A stretch of DNA of 64,000 nt from Microbacterium sp. LWS13-1.2 (GCF_040144835.1 NZ_CP151632.1:3658001-3722000), one strand, 5' to 3'; counted from the first letter of the stretch, positions 1-8,624 are shown. The notes: generated from the letters alone by a model not told the origin. Numbers and translations: made by a program.

Positions 1-109
1 CGAGGTTGTCGAGCGTGGCCATGAACATCGGGAGAGATGCCGCGGCCAGCACGAGCGCGAACGGGCGCGGTCGCCGCCGCGTCCGCGGGGCGAGGGAGGT
101 GTCGGTCAT
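1..109 (-). CDS. MFS drug-exporter, N-terminal fragment
   Basis: Only the first 36 codons lie in the window; the rest continues past position 1. The peptide starts MTDTSLAPRTRRRP and goes into a hydrophobic segment ending FMATLDN. This matches the first transmembrane helix and the 'LDxTVVNVALP' motif region of DHA2-type (14-helix) major facilitator exporters, which sit in the cytoplasmic membrane and expel drugs by proton antiport. It is divergent from a TetR gene across a region with two palindromic operators, the classic layout of a TetR-controlled efflux pump. The family is inferred from a short stretch only. Confidence 0.6.
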   Translation of the reverse strand, partial: MTDTSLAPRTRRRPRPFALVLAAASLPMFMATLDNL

Positions 110-123
110 GAGGATCTCCGGTT

Positions 124-164
124 GTAATCGAATGATTACCACAATGTAGTAATCGACTGATTAC
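124..164. promoter_or_regulatory. Tandem TetR-type operators
   Basis: Two perfect inverted repeats of the form GTAATC-N4-GATTAC lie at 124-139 and 149-164, centre to centre 25 bp. They sit between the divergent starts of the MFS gene (109) and the TetR gene (197). A TetR dimer pair binding here would cover the promoters of both genes. The palindromes are seen directly; the identity of the binding protein is inferred. Confidence 0.75.
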
Positions 165-196
165 AAAGTCAAGTCATTCGCTGATAACCTCGGAGC

Positions 197-850
197 ATGA
201 CTTCTGTGCAGCGGGACGGCAGCGGCGCCACCGCCCACGAGCCGGCCGAGACCGGCAAGCGCCTGTCGTCCGACGAGCGGCGCCGGCAGATCCTGGTGGC
301 CGCGCTCGCCGTCTTCGGCACCCGCGGGTACGAGGGCGCGACGACCGACGAGGTCGCCCGCGCCGCGGCAGTCAGCCAGCCGTACGTGGTGCGGCTGTTC
401 GGCTCCAAGGAGAACCTGTTCCTCGCGACCATCGAGGACGCCCTGACACGGCTGCTCGCGGCGTTCCGCGCCGCGCTCGCCGCCGACGAGGGCGACGACC
501 TCCCCGCCGCCAAGCGCATCGGACAGGCCTACGTCGACCTCATCGAGGTGCGGGGCCTGCACCAGACCCTCGCGCACGCCTACCTCCTGGGCAGCAACCC
601 GGTAATCGGCGCCGCCGCGCGCCGCGGGTTCGCGGCGGTGTGGCGGTTCTTCCGCGAGGAGATGGGGCTCGAAGCCGACGAGGCCCGCGCCTTCATGGCC
701 GAGGGCATGCTGATCAGCACGATGATCGGGTTGCGCATCGTCGACGACTACGGGTCGGACCCGCAGATCACCGAGCTCTTCCGCTCCTGCTTCCCGAGCG
801 AGCTGCCGCACGTGCTCGACGTCCTCCCTCGGGGGGACGAGCGCTGGTAG
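197..850 (+). CDS. TetR/AcrR family transcriptional regulator
   Basis: A 217-residue repressor. An N-terminal helix-turn-helix occupies roughly residues 28-75 (RRQILVAALAVFGTRGYEGATTDEVARAA, then the typical Y-V-V-R-L-F-G-S-K-E-N-L-F end of the TetR DNA-binding domain). The remainder is the variable ligand-binding domain. It is divergent from an MFS exporter, so it probably represses that pump and itself through the two palindromes at 124-164. The ATG at 197 has TAACCT at 185-190, exactly 6 nt upstream, so the mRNA is probably leaderless. The inducer cannot be told from the sequence. Confidence 0.9.
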   Translation: MTSVQRDGSGATAHEPAETGKRLSSDERRRQILVAALAVFGTRGYEGATTDEVARAAAVSQPYVVRLFGSKENLFLATIEDALTRLLAAFRAALAADEGDDLPAAKRIGQAYVDLIEVRGLHQTLAHAYLLGSNPVIGAAARRGFAAVWRFFREEMGLEADEARAFMAEGMLISTMIGLRIVDDYGSDPQITELFRSCFPSELPHVLDVLPRGDERW

Positions 851-880
851 CGCGCCGGGTCGCGGCATCCGTCGATGTCG

Positions 881-901
881 TGCGATCTCGTCGAGAGCGC
901 A
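881..901. terminator. Possible hairpin after the TetR gene
   Basis: An inverted repeat with 10-bp arms and one mismatch (TGCGATCTCG / CGAGAGCGCA) surrounds a single central base, 30 bp after the TetR stop codon. There is no T-run. A related GTGCGATCTCG repeat recurs near 936-947, so it may be a small repeat rather than a terminator. Confidence 0.3.
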
Positions 902-1015
902 TGTCGTTCGCGCGCGCGGCGCGTGATCTCGGCGAGGTTGTGCGATCTCGACGCCGGTTCGTCGAGGGATGCCGCTCCTTGGCCGCCGTCGGAGGCGCGG
1001 CGTATCGTCGGGGGC

Positions 1016-1300
1016 ATGTGCCGGAACATCCACACGCTCCACAACTTCGAGCCGGCGGCGAGCTCCGACGAGGTGCACGCGGCCGCCCTCCAGTACGTGC
1101 GCAAGATCGCGGGCACCACGAAGCCCTCGAAGGCGAACCAGGAGGCGTTCGATCGCGCCGTCCACGAGATCGCCCACCTCACGCAGCACCTCCTCGACGA
1201 CCTCGTCGCGACGGCGCCGCCGAAGAACCGCGAGGTCGAGGCGGCGAAGGCGCGCGAGCGGGCGATCAAATCGGGCAGGTACGCCGCGCCGGCCGCCTGA
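1016..1300 (+). CDS. DUF2277 family small protein
   Basis: A 94-residue protein beginning MCRNIHTLHNFEP, the signature start of DUF2277. The body of the family is also recognisable: AALQYVRKI.G..KPSKAN...FDRAV.EI, then a conserved basic tail (PPKNREVEAAKARERA). The function of the family is unknown. The start at 1016 is chosen over upstream in-frame codons because MCRNI is the family start and a TATCGT box lies at 1003-1008, 7 nt upstream, suggesting a leaderless message. It is followed by the 121-bp tandem repeat array. Confidence 0.85.
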   Translation: MCRNIHTLHNFEPAASSDEVHAAALQYVRKIAGTTKPSKANQEAFDRAVHEIAHLTQHLLDDLVATAPPKNREVEAAKARERAIKSGRYAAPAA

Positions 1301-1304
1301 GCCC

Positions 1305-1985
1305 CGGTCGTCGAGCGAGCGAGGAACGAGCGAGCGGCATGAGCCCCGGTCGTCGAGCGAGCGAGGCGAAACGCGCCTTACCCGGCGCGGCCTGTCGGCT
1401 CGAGGCGTTTCGTCTCGGTCGCCGGCGTTCCCTCGCCCGACGTCCGGAGCTTTCACCCGGTCGTTGAGCGAGCGAGGGACGAGCGAGACGAAACGCGCTT
1501 ACCGCGCGCGGTCCGTCGGCTCGAGGTGTTTCGTCTCGGTCGCCGGCGTTCCCTCGCCCGACGTCCGGGGCTTTCACCCGGTCGTTGAGCGAGCGAGGGA
1601 CGAGCGAGACGAAACGCGCTTACCGCGCGCGGTCCGTCGGCTCGAGGTGTTTCGTCTCGGTCGCCGGCGTTCCCTCGCCCGACGTCCGGGGCTTTCACCC
1701 GGTCGTTGAGCGAGCGAGGGACGAGCGAGACGAAACGCGCTTACCGCGCGCGGTCCGTCGGCTCGAGGTGTTTCGTCTCGGTCGCCGGCGTTCCCTCGCC
1801 CGACGTCCGGGGCTTTCGCCCGGTCGTTGAGCGAGCGAGGGACGAGCGAGACGAAACGCGCTTACCGCGCGCGGTCCGTCGGCTCGAGGTGTTTCGTCTC
1901 GGTCGCCGGCGTTCCCTCGCCCGACGTCCGGGGCTTTCACCCGGTCGTTGAGCGAGCGAGGGACGAGCGAGACGAAACGCGCCTT
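1305..1985. repeat. 121-bp tandem repeat array
   Basis: Units begin with GGTCGTTGAGCGAGCGAG at 1459, 1580, 1701, 1822 and 1943, an exact 121-bp period. A diverged 115-bp copy starts at about 1344 and the last copy is truncated near 1985. Full units are almost identical, so the expansion is recent. Each unit carries an inverted pair, GACGAAACGC and GTTTCGTC, and its first 35 bp match the left arm of the palindromic elements elsewhere in the window. Frames open through the array only because of its composition; no gene is called in it. Confidence 0.9.
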
Positions 1986-2101
1986 CGACCACGCGAGTGC
2001 TCGGGTTGAGATAGTCTGGTCGGCTCCCTGATCGGCGACGGACGCTTCGACTCGTCCCTCGCTCAGCGCAAGTGCCGCACCGGAGCAGACAGGGAAACAC
2101 C

Positions 2102-3790
2102 GTGGGCTACATCGACATCGCCGCCGTCTCGTATGCGCTGCCTGACGGACGGCCGCTCCTCGACGAGGTCTCGTTCCGCGTCGGCGAGGGATCGACGACC
2201 GCGCTGATCGGGCAGAACGGGGCCGGCAAGACCACCCTGCTGCGGATCATCCGCGACGAGATCCCGGCGCACGGCGGCGTCGTGCAGATCGACGGCGGCC
2301 TCGGCGTCATGGACCAGTTCGTGGGCCACGGTGGGCCCGGGCAGACCGTCCACGATCTGCTGATCGCCGTCGCACCCGATCGCGTGCGCCGCGCCGCACG
2401 CGAGTTGGAGGACGCGGAGGCGGCCATCATCGAGCGCGACGACCTCGACACGCAGATGCGGTACGCCGGAGCGCTCGCCGACTACGCCGAGGCGGGCGGC
2501 TACGAGTACGAGACCGTCTGGGACACCTGCACGACGGCGGCACTCGGCATCCCGTTCTCGCGTGCCCGGTTCCGCGAGCTGACGACGCTGTCGGGCGGCG
2601 AGCAGAAGCGGCTCGCGCTCGAGGCGCTGCTGCGCGGACCCGACCAGGTGCTGCTGCTGGACGAGCCCGACAACTACCTCGACGTGCCCGGCAAGCGGTG
2701 GCTGGAGGAGCGCCTGCGCGAGACCCAGAAGACCGTCCTGCTGGTCTCGCACGACCGCGAGCTGCTGGCGCGCGCCGCCGACCGCATCGTGACGCTCGAG
2801 GTCGGCGGCGCGGGCAGCACCGCGTGGGTGCACGGCGGCGGCTTCGGCACGTATCACCGTGCTCGCGACGACCGCATGGCGCGACTCGACGAGCTGCGGC
2901 GGCGCTGGGATGAGCAGCACGTCAAGCTCAAGGAGCTCGTCGCGACGCTCAAGGTGAAGGCCACCGCGAACGACACGTTCACGTCGCGCTACCGCGCCGC
3001 CCAGACGCGACTGCGCAAATTCGAGGAGGCAGGCCCGCCGCAGGAGCGGCCGAGGGAGCAGGACCTCGATGTGCGCCTGCGGGGTGCGCGCACCGGGCGG
3101 CGCGCGGTCGTCGCCGAGCAGCTCGAGCTCACCGGCCTCATGCGGCCCTTCGACGTCGAGGTGTGGTTCGGCGACCGGGTCGCGGTGCTGGGGTCGAACG
3201 GCTCGGGCAAGTCGCACTTCCTGCGGCTGCTCGCACGCGGCGGCACCGATCCCGACGGCCGGCTCGGACACCTGACCACGACGGGTGCGGCGCTGGATCC
3301 GGTTGCGCACACCGGGCGGGCGATCCTCGGCGCGCGCGTCGTTCCCGGCTGGTTCGCGCAGACCCACCGTCACCCCGAGTTCGACGGCAGGACGCTGCTC
3401 GACATCCTGCACCGCGGCGAGGACGCACGAGCGGGGCTTCCGCGCGAGGCGGCGAGCAGCGCGCTCGACCGCTACGGCCTCGTCGGTCAGGCCGAGCAGA
3501 CGTTCGACAGCCTGTCGGGCGGCCAGCAGGCGCGGTTCCAGATCCTGCTGCTCGAGCTGTCGGGCGCGACGCTGCTGCTCCTGGACGAGCCGACCGACAA
3601 CCTCGACCTCGTCTCTGCCGAGGCGCTGCAGGACGCCCTCGCCCGCTTCGAGGGGACCGTGCTCGCCGTCACGCACGACCGGTGGCTGGCGAAGTCCTTC
3701 GACCGCTTCCTGGTGTTCGGCTCCGACGGCCGGGTGTTCGAGTCCGGCGAGCCGGTCTGGGACGAGACCCGCGTCGCGCGGGCGCGCTAG
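2102..3790 (+). CDS. ABC-F family ATPase
   Basis: A 562-residue soluble protein with two ABC ATPase domains and no membrane segments. Domain 1 has Walker A GQNGAGKTT, signature LSGGEQKR and Walker B LLLLDEPDNYLD. After a charged linker (about residues 255-330), domain 2 has GSNGSGKSH, LSGGQQAR and LLLLDEPTDNLD. ABC-F proteins act on ribosomes, either as translation factors or in antibiotic target protection; which applies here is not evident. GTG at 2102 is chosen because of AGGGAA at 2091-2096, and because the preceding codons from 2072 are not family-like. A strong hairpin follows the stop codon. Confidence 0.9.
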   Translation: MGYIDIAAVSYALPDGRPLLDEVSFRVGEGSTTALIGQNGAGKTTLLRIIRDEIPAHGGVVQIDGGLGVMDQFVGHGGPGQTVHDLLIAVAPDRVRRAARELEDAEAAIIERDDLDTQMRYAGALADYAEAGGYEYETVWDTCTTAALGIPFSRARFRELTTLSGGEQKRLALEALLRGPDQVLLLDEPDNYLDVPGKRWLEERLRETQKTVLLVSHDRELLARAADRIVTLEVGGAGSTAWVHGGGFGTYHRARDDRMARLDELRRRWDEQHVKLKELVATLKVKATANDTFTSRYRAAQTRLRKFEEAGPPQERPREQDLDVRLRGARTGRRAVVAEQLELTGLMRPFDVEVWFGDRVAVLGSNGSGKSHFLRLLARGGTDPDGRLGHLTTTGAALDPVAHTGRAILGARVVPGWFAQTHRHPEFDGRTLLDILHRGEDARAGLPREAASSALDRYGLVGQAEQTFDSLSGGQQARFQILLLELSGATLLLLDEPTDNLDLVSAEALQDALARFEGTVLAVTHDRWLAKSFDRFLVFGSDGRVFESGEPVWDETRVARAR

Positions 3791-3795
3791 GGCTG

Positions 3796-3822
3796 ACGGA
3801 TGCCGCGGCCCGCGGCATCCGT
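3796..3822 (+). terminator. Hairpin terminator after the ABC-F gene
   Basis: Perfect 13-bp arms, ACGGATGCCGCGG and CCGCGGCATCCGT, are separated by one base and begin 6 bp after the ABC-F stop codon. There is no T-run, which is common for GC-rich actinobacterial terminators. Confidence 0.6.
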
Positions 3823-4190
3823 CCCCGCCCCGTCCCCGCCCCGTCCCCGCCCCGTCCCCGCCCCGTCCCCGCCCCGTCCTCACCTCCTGTCGGGGTTTGG
3901 GGCGCATCACGTCCGTTTGGGGCGCACCGCGTACGCCCCAAACGCACGCGGTGCGCCCCAAACCCGCGAAGCACCGGGTGCGCCCGGGGATCCCGTGCGC
4001 CCCGGACGCACGCGGTGCGCCCCAAACCCGCGAAGCACCGGGTGCGCCCGGGGATCCCGTGCGCCCCAAACGCACGCGGTGCGCCCCAAACCCGCGAAGC
4101 ACCGGATGCGCCCGGAAACCCGGTGCGCCCCGGACGCGCGCGGTGCGCCCCAAACCCGGGAAGACCGCGTGCGCCCGGCAGGATCCAGCC
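3821..4190. repeat. 11-bp and 64-bp tandem repeats between genes
   Basis: Five copies of GTCCCCGCCCC (11 bp) run from 3821 to 3875. Then a 64-bp unit repeats, marked by AAACCCGCGAAGCACCG at 3960, 4024 and 4088 and a diverged copy at 4152. The units alternate GCGCCCC and GGGGCGC, and GTTTGGGGCG (from about 3923) pairs with CGCCCCAAAC, so the region can form hairpins. It lies between the ABC-F and GuaB3 genes. No gene is supported here. Confidence 0.85.
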
Positions 4191-4219
4191 GCGACAACCC
4201 CGCCGGGTAGGCTGGTCGG

Positions 4220-5344
4220 GTGAGCATGGACATCGAGCTCGGCCGGGCCAAGCGCGCGCGTCGCGCCTACACGTTCGACGACATCGCGGTGGTGCCCTCG
4301 CGGCGCACGCGCAACCCCGAGGACGTCTCGACCACGTGGACGATCGACGCATTCAGCTTCGACATCCCGGTGCTGGGCGCACCCATGGATTCGGTCGTCA
4401 GCCCGCGCACGGCGATCATGCTGGGTCAGCTCGGCGGCCTCGGCGTGCTCGACCTCGAAGGCCTCTGGACGCGCTACGACGACCCCGAGCCGCTGCTGGC
4501 CGAGATCGCCGGGCTCGACAAGACCGCCGCGACCCGCCGCATGCAGGAGCTGTACGCCGAGCCGATCAAGCCCGAGCTCGTGCGCGACCGCCTGGCCGAG
4601 ATCCGAGCCGCCGGCGTGACCGTGGCCGGCGCGCTCACGCCGCAGCGCACGCAGGAGCTGTACGAGACGGTCGTCGCCGCCGGCGTCGACCTGTTCGTCA
4701 TCCGCGGCACGACGGTGTCGGCCGAGCATGTCTCGAGCGTCGATCAGCCGCTGAACCTCAAGAAGTTCATCTACGACCTCGATGTGCCCGTCATCGTCGG
4801 CGGGGCGTCCACCTACACCGCCGCGCTGCACCTGATGCGCACCGGCGCCGCCGGCGTGCTGGTCGGCTTCGGCGGGGGAGCGGCGTCGACGACGCGCGCC
4901 ACCCTGGGTCTGCACGCCCCCATGGCCACCGCGGTCGCCGATGTCGCCGGCGCGCGTCGTGACTACCTCGACGAGTCGGGCGGACGCTACGTGCACGTCA
5001 TCGCGGACGGCGGTGTGGGCACGTCGGGCGATATCGTCAAGGCGATCGCGATGGGTGCGGATGCCGTCATGCTCGGCGTCGCGCTCGCGCGCGCCACGGA
5101 TGCGCCGGGCCGGGGTTTCCACTGGGGCCCTGAGGCGCACCACGCCAAGCTGCCCCGCGGGCGTCGGGTGAAGGTCGATCAGGTCGCCTCCCTCGAGGAG
5201 GTCCTGTACGGGCCGGCTCCGGTCGCGGACGGCACCGCGAACCTCATCGGGGCGCTGCGCAAGTCGATGGCCACGACCGGATACTCCGACCTCAAGGAGT
5301 TCCAGCGCGTCGAGGTCGTCGTCGCGCCCTACGCCGCGGGATGA
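4220..5344 (+). CDS. guaB3: IMP dehydrogenase-family protein, GuaB3 type
   Basis: A 374-residue TIM-barrel protein starting with the GuaB3-like D-I-E-L-G-R-A-K-R-A-R-R-A-Y and containing SFDIPVLGAPMDSV and the phosphate-binding loop VIADGGVGTSGD. It has no CBS pair, so it is much shorter than true GuaB. In IMPDH a catalytic Cys lies after the 'GxGxGSxC' loop; here the equivalent is VGFGGGAASTTR, and no cysteine occurs anywhere in the protein. Purine nucleotide metabolism is likely because guaA is two genes downstream, but classical IMPDH chemistry is doubtful. GTG 4220 is preferred over ATG 4226: TAGGCT lies 6 nt upstream, giving a leaderless start. Its stop overlaps the next start (ATGA). 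Confidence 0.85.
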   Translation: MSMDIELGRAKRARRAYTFDDIAVVPSRRTRNPEDVSTTWTIDAFSFDIPVLGAPMDSVVSPRTAIMLGQLGGLGVLDLEGLWTRYDDPEPLLAEIAGLDKTAATRRMQELYAEPIKPELVRDRLAEIRAAGVTVAGALTPQRTQELYETVVAAGVDLFVIRGTTVSAEHVSSVDQPLNLKKFIYDLDVPVIVGGASTYTAALHLMRTGAAGVLVGFGGGAASTTRATLGLHAPMATAVADVAGARRDYLDESGGRYVHVIADGGVGTSGDIVKAIAMGADAVMLGVALARATDAPGRGFHWGPEAHHAKLPRGRRVKVDQVASLEEVLYGPAPVADGTANLIGALRKSMATTGYSDLKEFQRVEVVVAPYAAG

Positions 5345-6348
5345 GTGACCCCGACGACGACTCCCGGTCGTTGAGCGAGCGAGGAACGAGCGAGACGAAA
5401 CGCCTCGGTGGCACCGACGACTCCGTGCCGGAGCATCCGACGAACGGGCGCGTTTCGTCTGCGGGCGCTGGAGCGCCCTCCGCTCAACGACCGGATGCAG
5501 ACGATCCGGTCGAGGAGTTCCCGCCGACGCTGCGCGAGGTGATGCTGCGCCCGCGATGGATCGGGATGCTGCTGCTGTGCCTCGTCGTCGCAGCCGTGTT
5601 CGCCTGGCTCGGGCAGTGGCAGCTGGGTCGAGCGGTGCAGACGAACCCGCTGCCGCCCGGCGCGACCGAAGAGGTGCAGGAGCTCGCCGACGTCGCAGTG
5701 CCGGGCGAGTACCTCCCCGAGCCGCTCGTGGGTCAGCGGGTCGCGACTGCCGGCAGGTGGGTGCCCGAGGACTTCGTCATCGTGCAGTCCCGGTTCAACG
5801 ACGGCGTCGAGGGTTACTGGGTCACCGGTCAGCTGCGCCTCGACCCGACCCGCACCGAGACTTCCGCCCCCACCTCCGTCGCGGTGGCCCTGGGGTGGGC
5901 CGCCACCGAGGACGACGCTCGTGCGGCGATCGAGAAGCTCGAGGCCGAGGCGTCGGCGGGCGACACCGTCGAGCTGACGGGACGGCTGATCTCGGACGAG
6001 GGACCGGTGCTGCCGCCGCGCGGCGCCGATCCGCAGACGCTGACACGGATGTCGCCGGCCGCCCTCCTGGGACAATGGCACGACGTCTCGGGGCTGTTCG
6101 TGTACCGCCCGTACCTTGCCTCCGGGGATGCCGTCGCCGGCCTCGCCGCGATCTCCTCCCCGGCACCGGCGGACGGGTCGAGCGTGAACTGGCTCAACAT
6201 CTTCTACGCGCTCGAGTGGGCCGTCTTCGCCGGTTTCGCTTTCTACCTCTGGTATCGCCTGGCGAAGGATGCCTGGGAGAAGGAGCTCGAGGACTTCGAG
6301 GACGCCCGTCGCGAGCCGGGCGACGAGCCGGAGCCCTCGGCATCCTGA
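5341..6348 (+). CDS. SURF1-family membrane protein
   Basis: A 335-residue protein with the SURF1 layout. A first membrane helix (WIGMLLLCLVVAAVFAWLGQWQL, about residues 73-95) is followed by a periplasmic domain (QRVATAGRWVPEDFVIV..., GYWVTGQLRL) and a last helix near residues 285-305 (FYALEWAVFAGFAFYLWYRL). SURF1 proteins help assemble haem-copper cytochrome oxidase. The first ~60 residues are odd: 5364-5494 is a complete copy of the palindromic repeat, translated as RSLSERGTSETKR and related text. The gene either starts at 5341, overlapping guaB3 by 4 bp, or translation begins later, for example at GTG 5539/ATG 5542 just before RPRWIG. Confidence 0.85.
   Translation: MSDPDDDSRSLSERGTSETKRLGGTDDSVPEHPTNGRVSSAGAGAPSAQRPDADDPVEEFPPTLREVMLRPRWIGMLLLCLVVAAVFAWLGQWQLGRAVQTNPLPPGATEEVQELADVAVPGEYLPEPLVGQRVATAGRWVPEDFVIVQSRFNDGVEGYWVTGQLRLDPTRTETSAPTSVAVALGWAATEDDARAAIEKLEAEASAGDTVELTGRLISDEGPVLPPRGADPQTLTRMSPAALLGQWHDVSGLFVYRPYLASGDAVAGLAAISSPAPADGSSVNWLNIFYALEWAVFAGFAFYLWYRLAKDAWEKELEDFEDARREPGDEPEPSAS
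5364..5494. repeat. Palindromic repeat element inside the SURF1 gene
   Basis: The element begins CCGGTCGTTGAGCG and ends CGCTCAACGACCGG. Inside, ACGAAACGC on the left is mirrored by GCGTTTCGTC on the right. The left arm is A-type (GAGCGAGCGAGGAACGAG); the right arm is B-type, with its own small hairpin GGGCGC/GCGCCC. Its length keeps the SURF1 frame open from the upstream ATG. Confidence 0.85.
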
Positions 6349-6431
6349 GAGGGCATCTGCCGGGTCCGGGCGCGGCCTGGTGGGTCCCGGCCTCGACGGG
6401 CGCGGCGAAATCCCGCGGGTAGACTGGCATC

Positions 6432-6932
6432 ATGCCCCGCGCCCCGAAGCTCGCTTCCTTTCCGGCGATCCGCGGAGCCCTGAGGTTCTACCAGGTCTGC
6501 TCCATCATCACGGGCACGATGCTGCTCCTGCTGGTGGCCGAGATGATCGCCAAGTACGCGGTCGGCTACGAGCTGTTCCTGGGAGGCTCCGGCGGGTTCC
6601 TGTGGTTCGCGCCGGTCGTCGAGACCGCCTCGGGTCTCGAGTCGACGGGCGACGGGTTCAACCTGTCGCTCGGCATCCTCGTCGCCCACGGCTGGTTCTA
6701 CGTCGTCTACCTGATCTCGTGCTTCCGCGTGTGGAGCCTCATGCGCTGGAACCTCGGGCGCCTGGCAATGCTCGCCGCCGGCGGCATCGTGCCGCTGCTG
6801 TCCTTCTTCATGGAGGCGCGCGTCGCGCGCGACGTGAAGACCTACCTGTCCGAGCGCGAGGCCGCTGAGTTGCACTCGCGCGCCGAGCACTCGTCCCTCA
6901 CTCAAGCGATCCCGACGGAGAACAAGCGTTGA
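6432..6932 (+). CDS. DUF3817 family membrane protein
   Basis: A 166-residue protein with three predicted membrane helices: [17 protein letters not shown], an [17 protein letters not shown] segment, and [16 protein letters not shown]. The pattern G.LRFYQVCS...G..LLLL.AEM..KY, with a later L.I..HGW.Y..YL, is typical of DUF3817, often found next to guaA in actinobacteria. Its function is unknown. TAGACT at 6420-6425 lies 6 nt before the ATG, giving a probable leaderless transcript that continues into guaA, whose start overlaps this stop codon. Confidence 0.85.
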   Translation: MPRAPKLASFPAIRGALRFYQVCSIITGTMLLLLVAEMIAKYAVGYELFLGGSGGFLWFAPVVETASGLESTGDGFNLSLGILVAHGWFYVVYLISCFRVWSLMRWNLGRLAMLAAGGIVPLLSFFMEARVARDVKTYLSEREAAELHSRAEHSSLTQAIPTENKR

Positions 6933-8527
6933 CTCAGAGCCTTTCAGAAGCAGGGACCGAGACCTCCCAGCGCCCCGTGCTCGTCGTCGACTTCGGCGCC
7001 CAGTATGCGCAGTTGATCGCACGTCGTGTGCGCGAGGCGGGCGTCTACAGCGAGATCGTGCCCCACACCGTGAGCGCGGCCGACATCGCCGCGAAGAACC
7101 CGGTCGGCATCATCCTGTCGGGCGGTCCCTCGTCGGTGTACGAAAAGGGTGCACCGGCTCTCGACACGGGCGTCTTCGACCTGGGGCTCCCGACGCTCGG
7201 CATCTGCTACGGATTCCAGGTGATGGCGCAGGCGCTCGGCGGCGAGGTCGCCCACACCGGGCTCCGCGAGTACGGGGCGACGGATGCCGCGGTCACGGGC
7301 GACGGCGGCGTGCTGCTGGGTGGCCAGCCGATCGAGCAGAACGTGTGGATGAGTCACGGCGACCAGGTCGCCAAGGCGCCGGAGGGCTTCGACGTCCTCG
7401 CCTCGACGAGCGCCACCCCGGTGGCCGCGTTCGGCAGCGACGAGCGCCGGCTCTACGGCGTGCAGTGGCACCCCGAGGTGAAGCACTCCGACTACGGGCA
7501 GAACGTCATCGAGAACTTCCTGCACAAGGCCGCGGGACTCGCCGCCGACTGGAACAGCGGCAACGTCATCGCCGAGCAGGTCGAGCGCATCCGCGCGCAG
7601 ATCGGCTCGGGCCGCGTGATCTCGGCCCTCTCGGGCGGCGTGGATTCCGCGGTCTCGACCGCGCTCGTCCACGAGGCCGTCGGCGACCAGCTGACCGCGA
7701 TCTTCGTCGACCACGGGCTGCTGCGCAAGGGCGAGCGCGAGCAGGTCGAGAACGACTACGTCGCCTCGACGGGTGTGCGCCTCATCACGGTCGACGCGCG
7801 CGAGCAGTTCCTGAACGCGCTCGAGGGCGTCAGCGACCCCGAGCAGAAACGAAAGATCATCGGGCGCGAGTTCATCCGCTCGTTCGAGGCCGCCGAGCGC
7901 GAACTCGTCGCCGAGGCCGCGGCCGACGGCGAGCCGATCCGGTTCCTGGTGCAGGGCACGCTCTACCCCGACGTCGTCGAGTCGGGCGGCGGCACCGGTA
8001 CCGCGAACATCAAGTCGCACCACAACGTCGGCGGCCTCCCCGAAGACCTGCAGTTCGAGCTCGTCGAACCGCTGCGCACCCTGTTCAAGGACGAGGTGCG
8101 CGCCATCGGCCGCGAGCTCGGCCTGCCCGAGGCGATCGTGGCCCGCCAGCCGTTTCCGGGCCCCGGCCTCGGCATCCGGATCGTGGGTGAGGTCACCGCT
8201 GACCGTCTCGAGATTCTGCGCGATGCCGACGCCATCGCCCGCGAAGAGCTGACCAAGGCCGGCCTCGACGGCGAGATCTGGCAGTGCCCCGTCGTGCTGC
8301 TGGCAGATGTCCGCTCGGTGGGCGTGCAGGGTGACGGCCGCACCTACGGCCACCCGATCGTGCTGCGCCCGGTGTCGTCCGAAGACGCGATGACCGCGGA
8401 CTGGACGCGTCTGCCCTACGACGTGCTCTCGAAGATCTCGAACCGCATCACCAACGAGGTGCGGGAGATCAACCGTGTCGTCCTCGACGTGACTTCGAAG
8501 CCGCCGGGGACCATCGAGTGGGAGTGA
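6929..8527 (+). CDS. guaA: GMP synthase (glutamine-hydrolysing)
   Basis: A 532-residue protein that makes GMP from XMP, ATP and glutamine, the last step of guanine nucleotide synthesis. The N-terminal class I amidotransferase has nucleophile Cys in TLGICYGFQ and the His/Glu pair in VQWHPEV. The ATP-PPase domain has the P-loop SGGVDS, followed by the GMP synthase C-terminal dimerisation domain ([21 protein letters not shown], ending [10 protein letters not shown]). Length matches the family. The likely start is TTG 6929, overlapping the DUF3817 stop codon, so translation is coupled. A UUCG-capped hairpin follows. Confidence 0.97.
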   Translation: MTQSLSEAGTETSQRPVLVVDFGAQYAQLIARRVREAGVYSEIVPHTVSAADIAAKNPVGIILSGGPSSVYEKGAPALDTGVFDLGLPTLGICYGFQVMAQALGGEVAHTGLREYGATDAAVTGDGGVLLGGQPIEQNVWMSHGDQVAKAPEGFDVLASTSATPVAAFGSDERRLYGVQWHPEVKHSDYGQNVIENFLHKAAGLAADWNSGNVIAEQVERIRAQIGSGRVISALSGGVDSAVSTALVHEAVGDQLTAIFVDHGLLRKGEREQVENDYVASTGVRLITVDAREQFLNALEGVSDPEQKRKIIGREFIRSFEAAERELVAEAAADGEPIRFLVQGTLYPDVVESGGGTGTANIKSHHNVGGLPEDLQFELVEPLRTLFKDEVRAIGRELGLPEAIVARQPFPGPGLGIRIVGEVTADRLEILRDADAIAREELTKAGLDGEIWQCPVVLLADVRSVGVQGDGRTYGHPIVLRPVSSEDAMTADWTRLPYDVLSKISNRITNEVREINRVVLDVTSKPPGTIEWE

Positions 8528-8536
8528 TCCCGCGGG

Positions 8537-8562
8537 CGCCTCGGACCTTCGGGTCCGGGGCG
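8537..8562 (+). terminator. guaA terminator hairpin
   Basis: 11-bp arms, CGCCTCGGACC and GGTCCGGGGCG (one G-T pair), close on a TTCG tetraloop 10 bp after the guaA stop codon; a T-rich stretch follows a few bases later. A typical intrinsic terminator for this gene block. Confidence 0.75.
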
Positions 8563-8624
8563 TCACTGCTTTCTCCCGGCTGTGGGGGCGCCGGCGTTTC
8601 GGAGACGTGCGGGAGGATGGACGG

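Noticed and set aside
1305..1985. Possible CRISPR array
   Set aside because: The 121-bp units are repeated in full without unique spacers, and no cas genes are present.
1585..2009. A series of 81-codon frames, each starting MSERGTSETKRAYRARS
   Set aside because: They are translations of the 121-bp tandem unit, identical in each copy, without ribosome sites or a promoter.
2063..5143. A 1026-codon minus-strand frame opposite the ABC-F and GuaB3 genes
   Set aside because: It is the antisense of two well-conserved plus-strand genes and repeats; its Arg/His/Asp-rich text has no family pattern.
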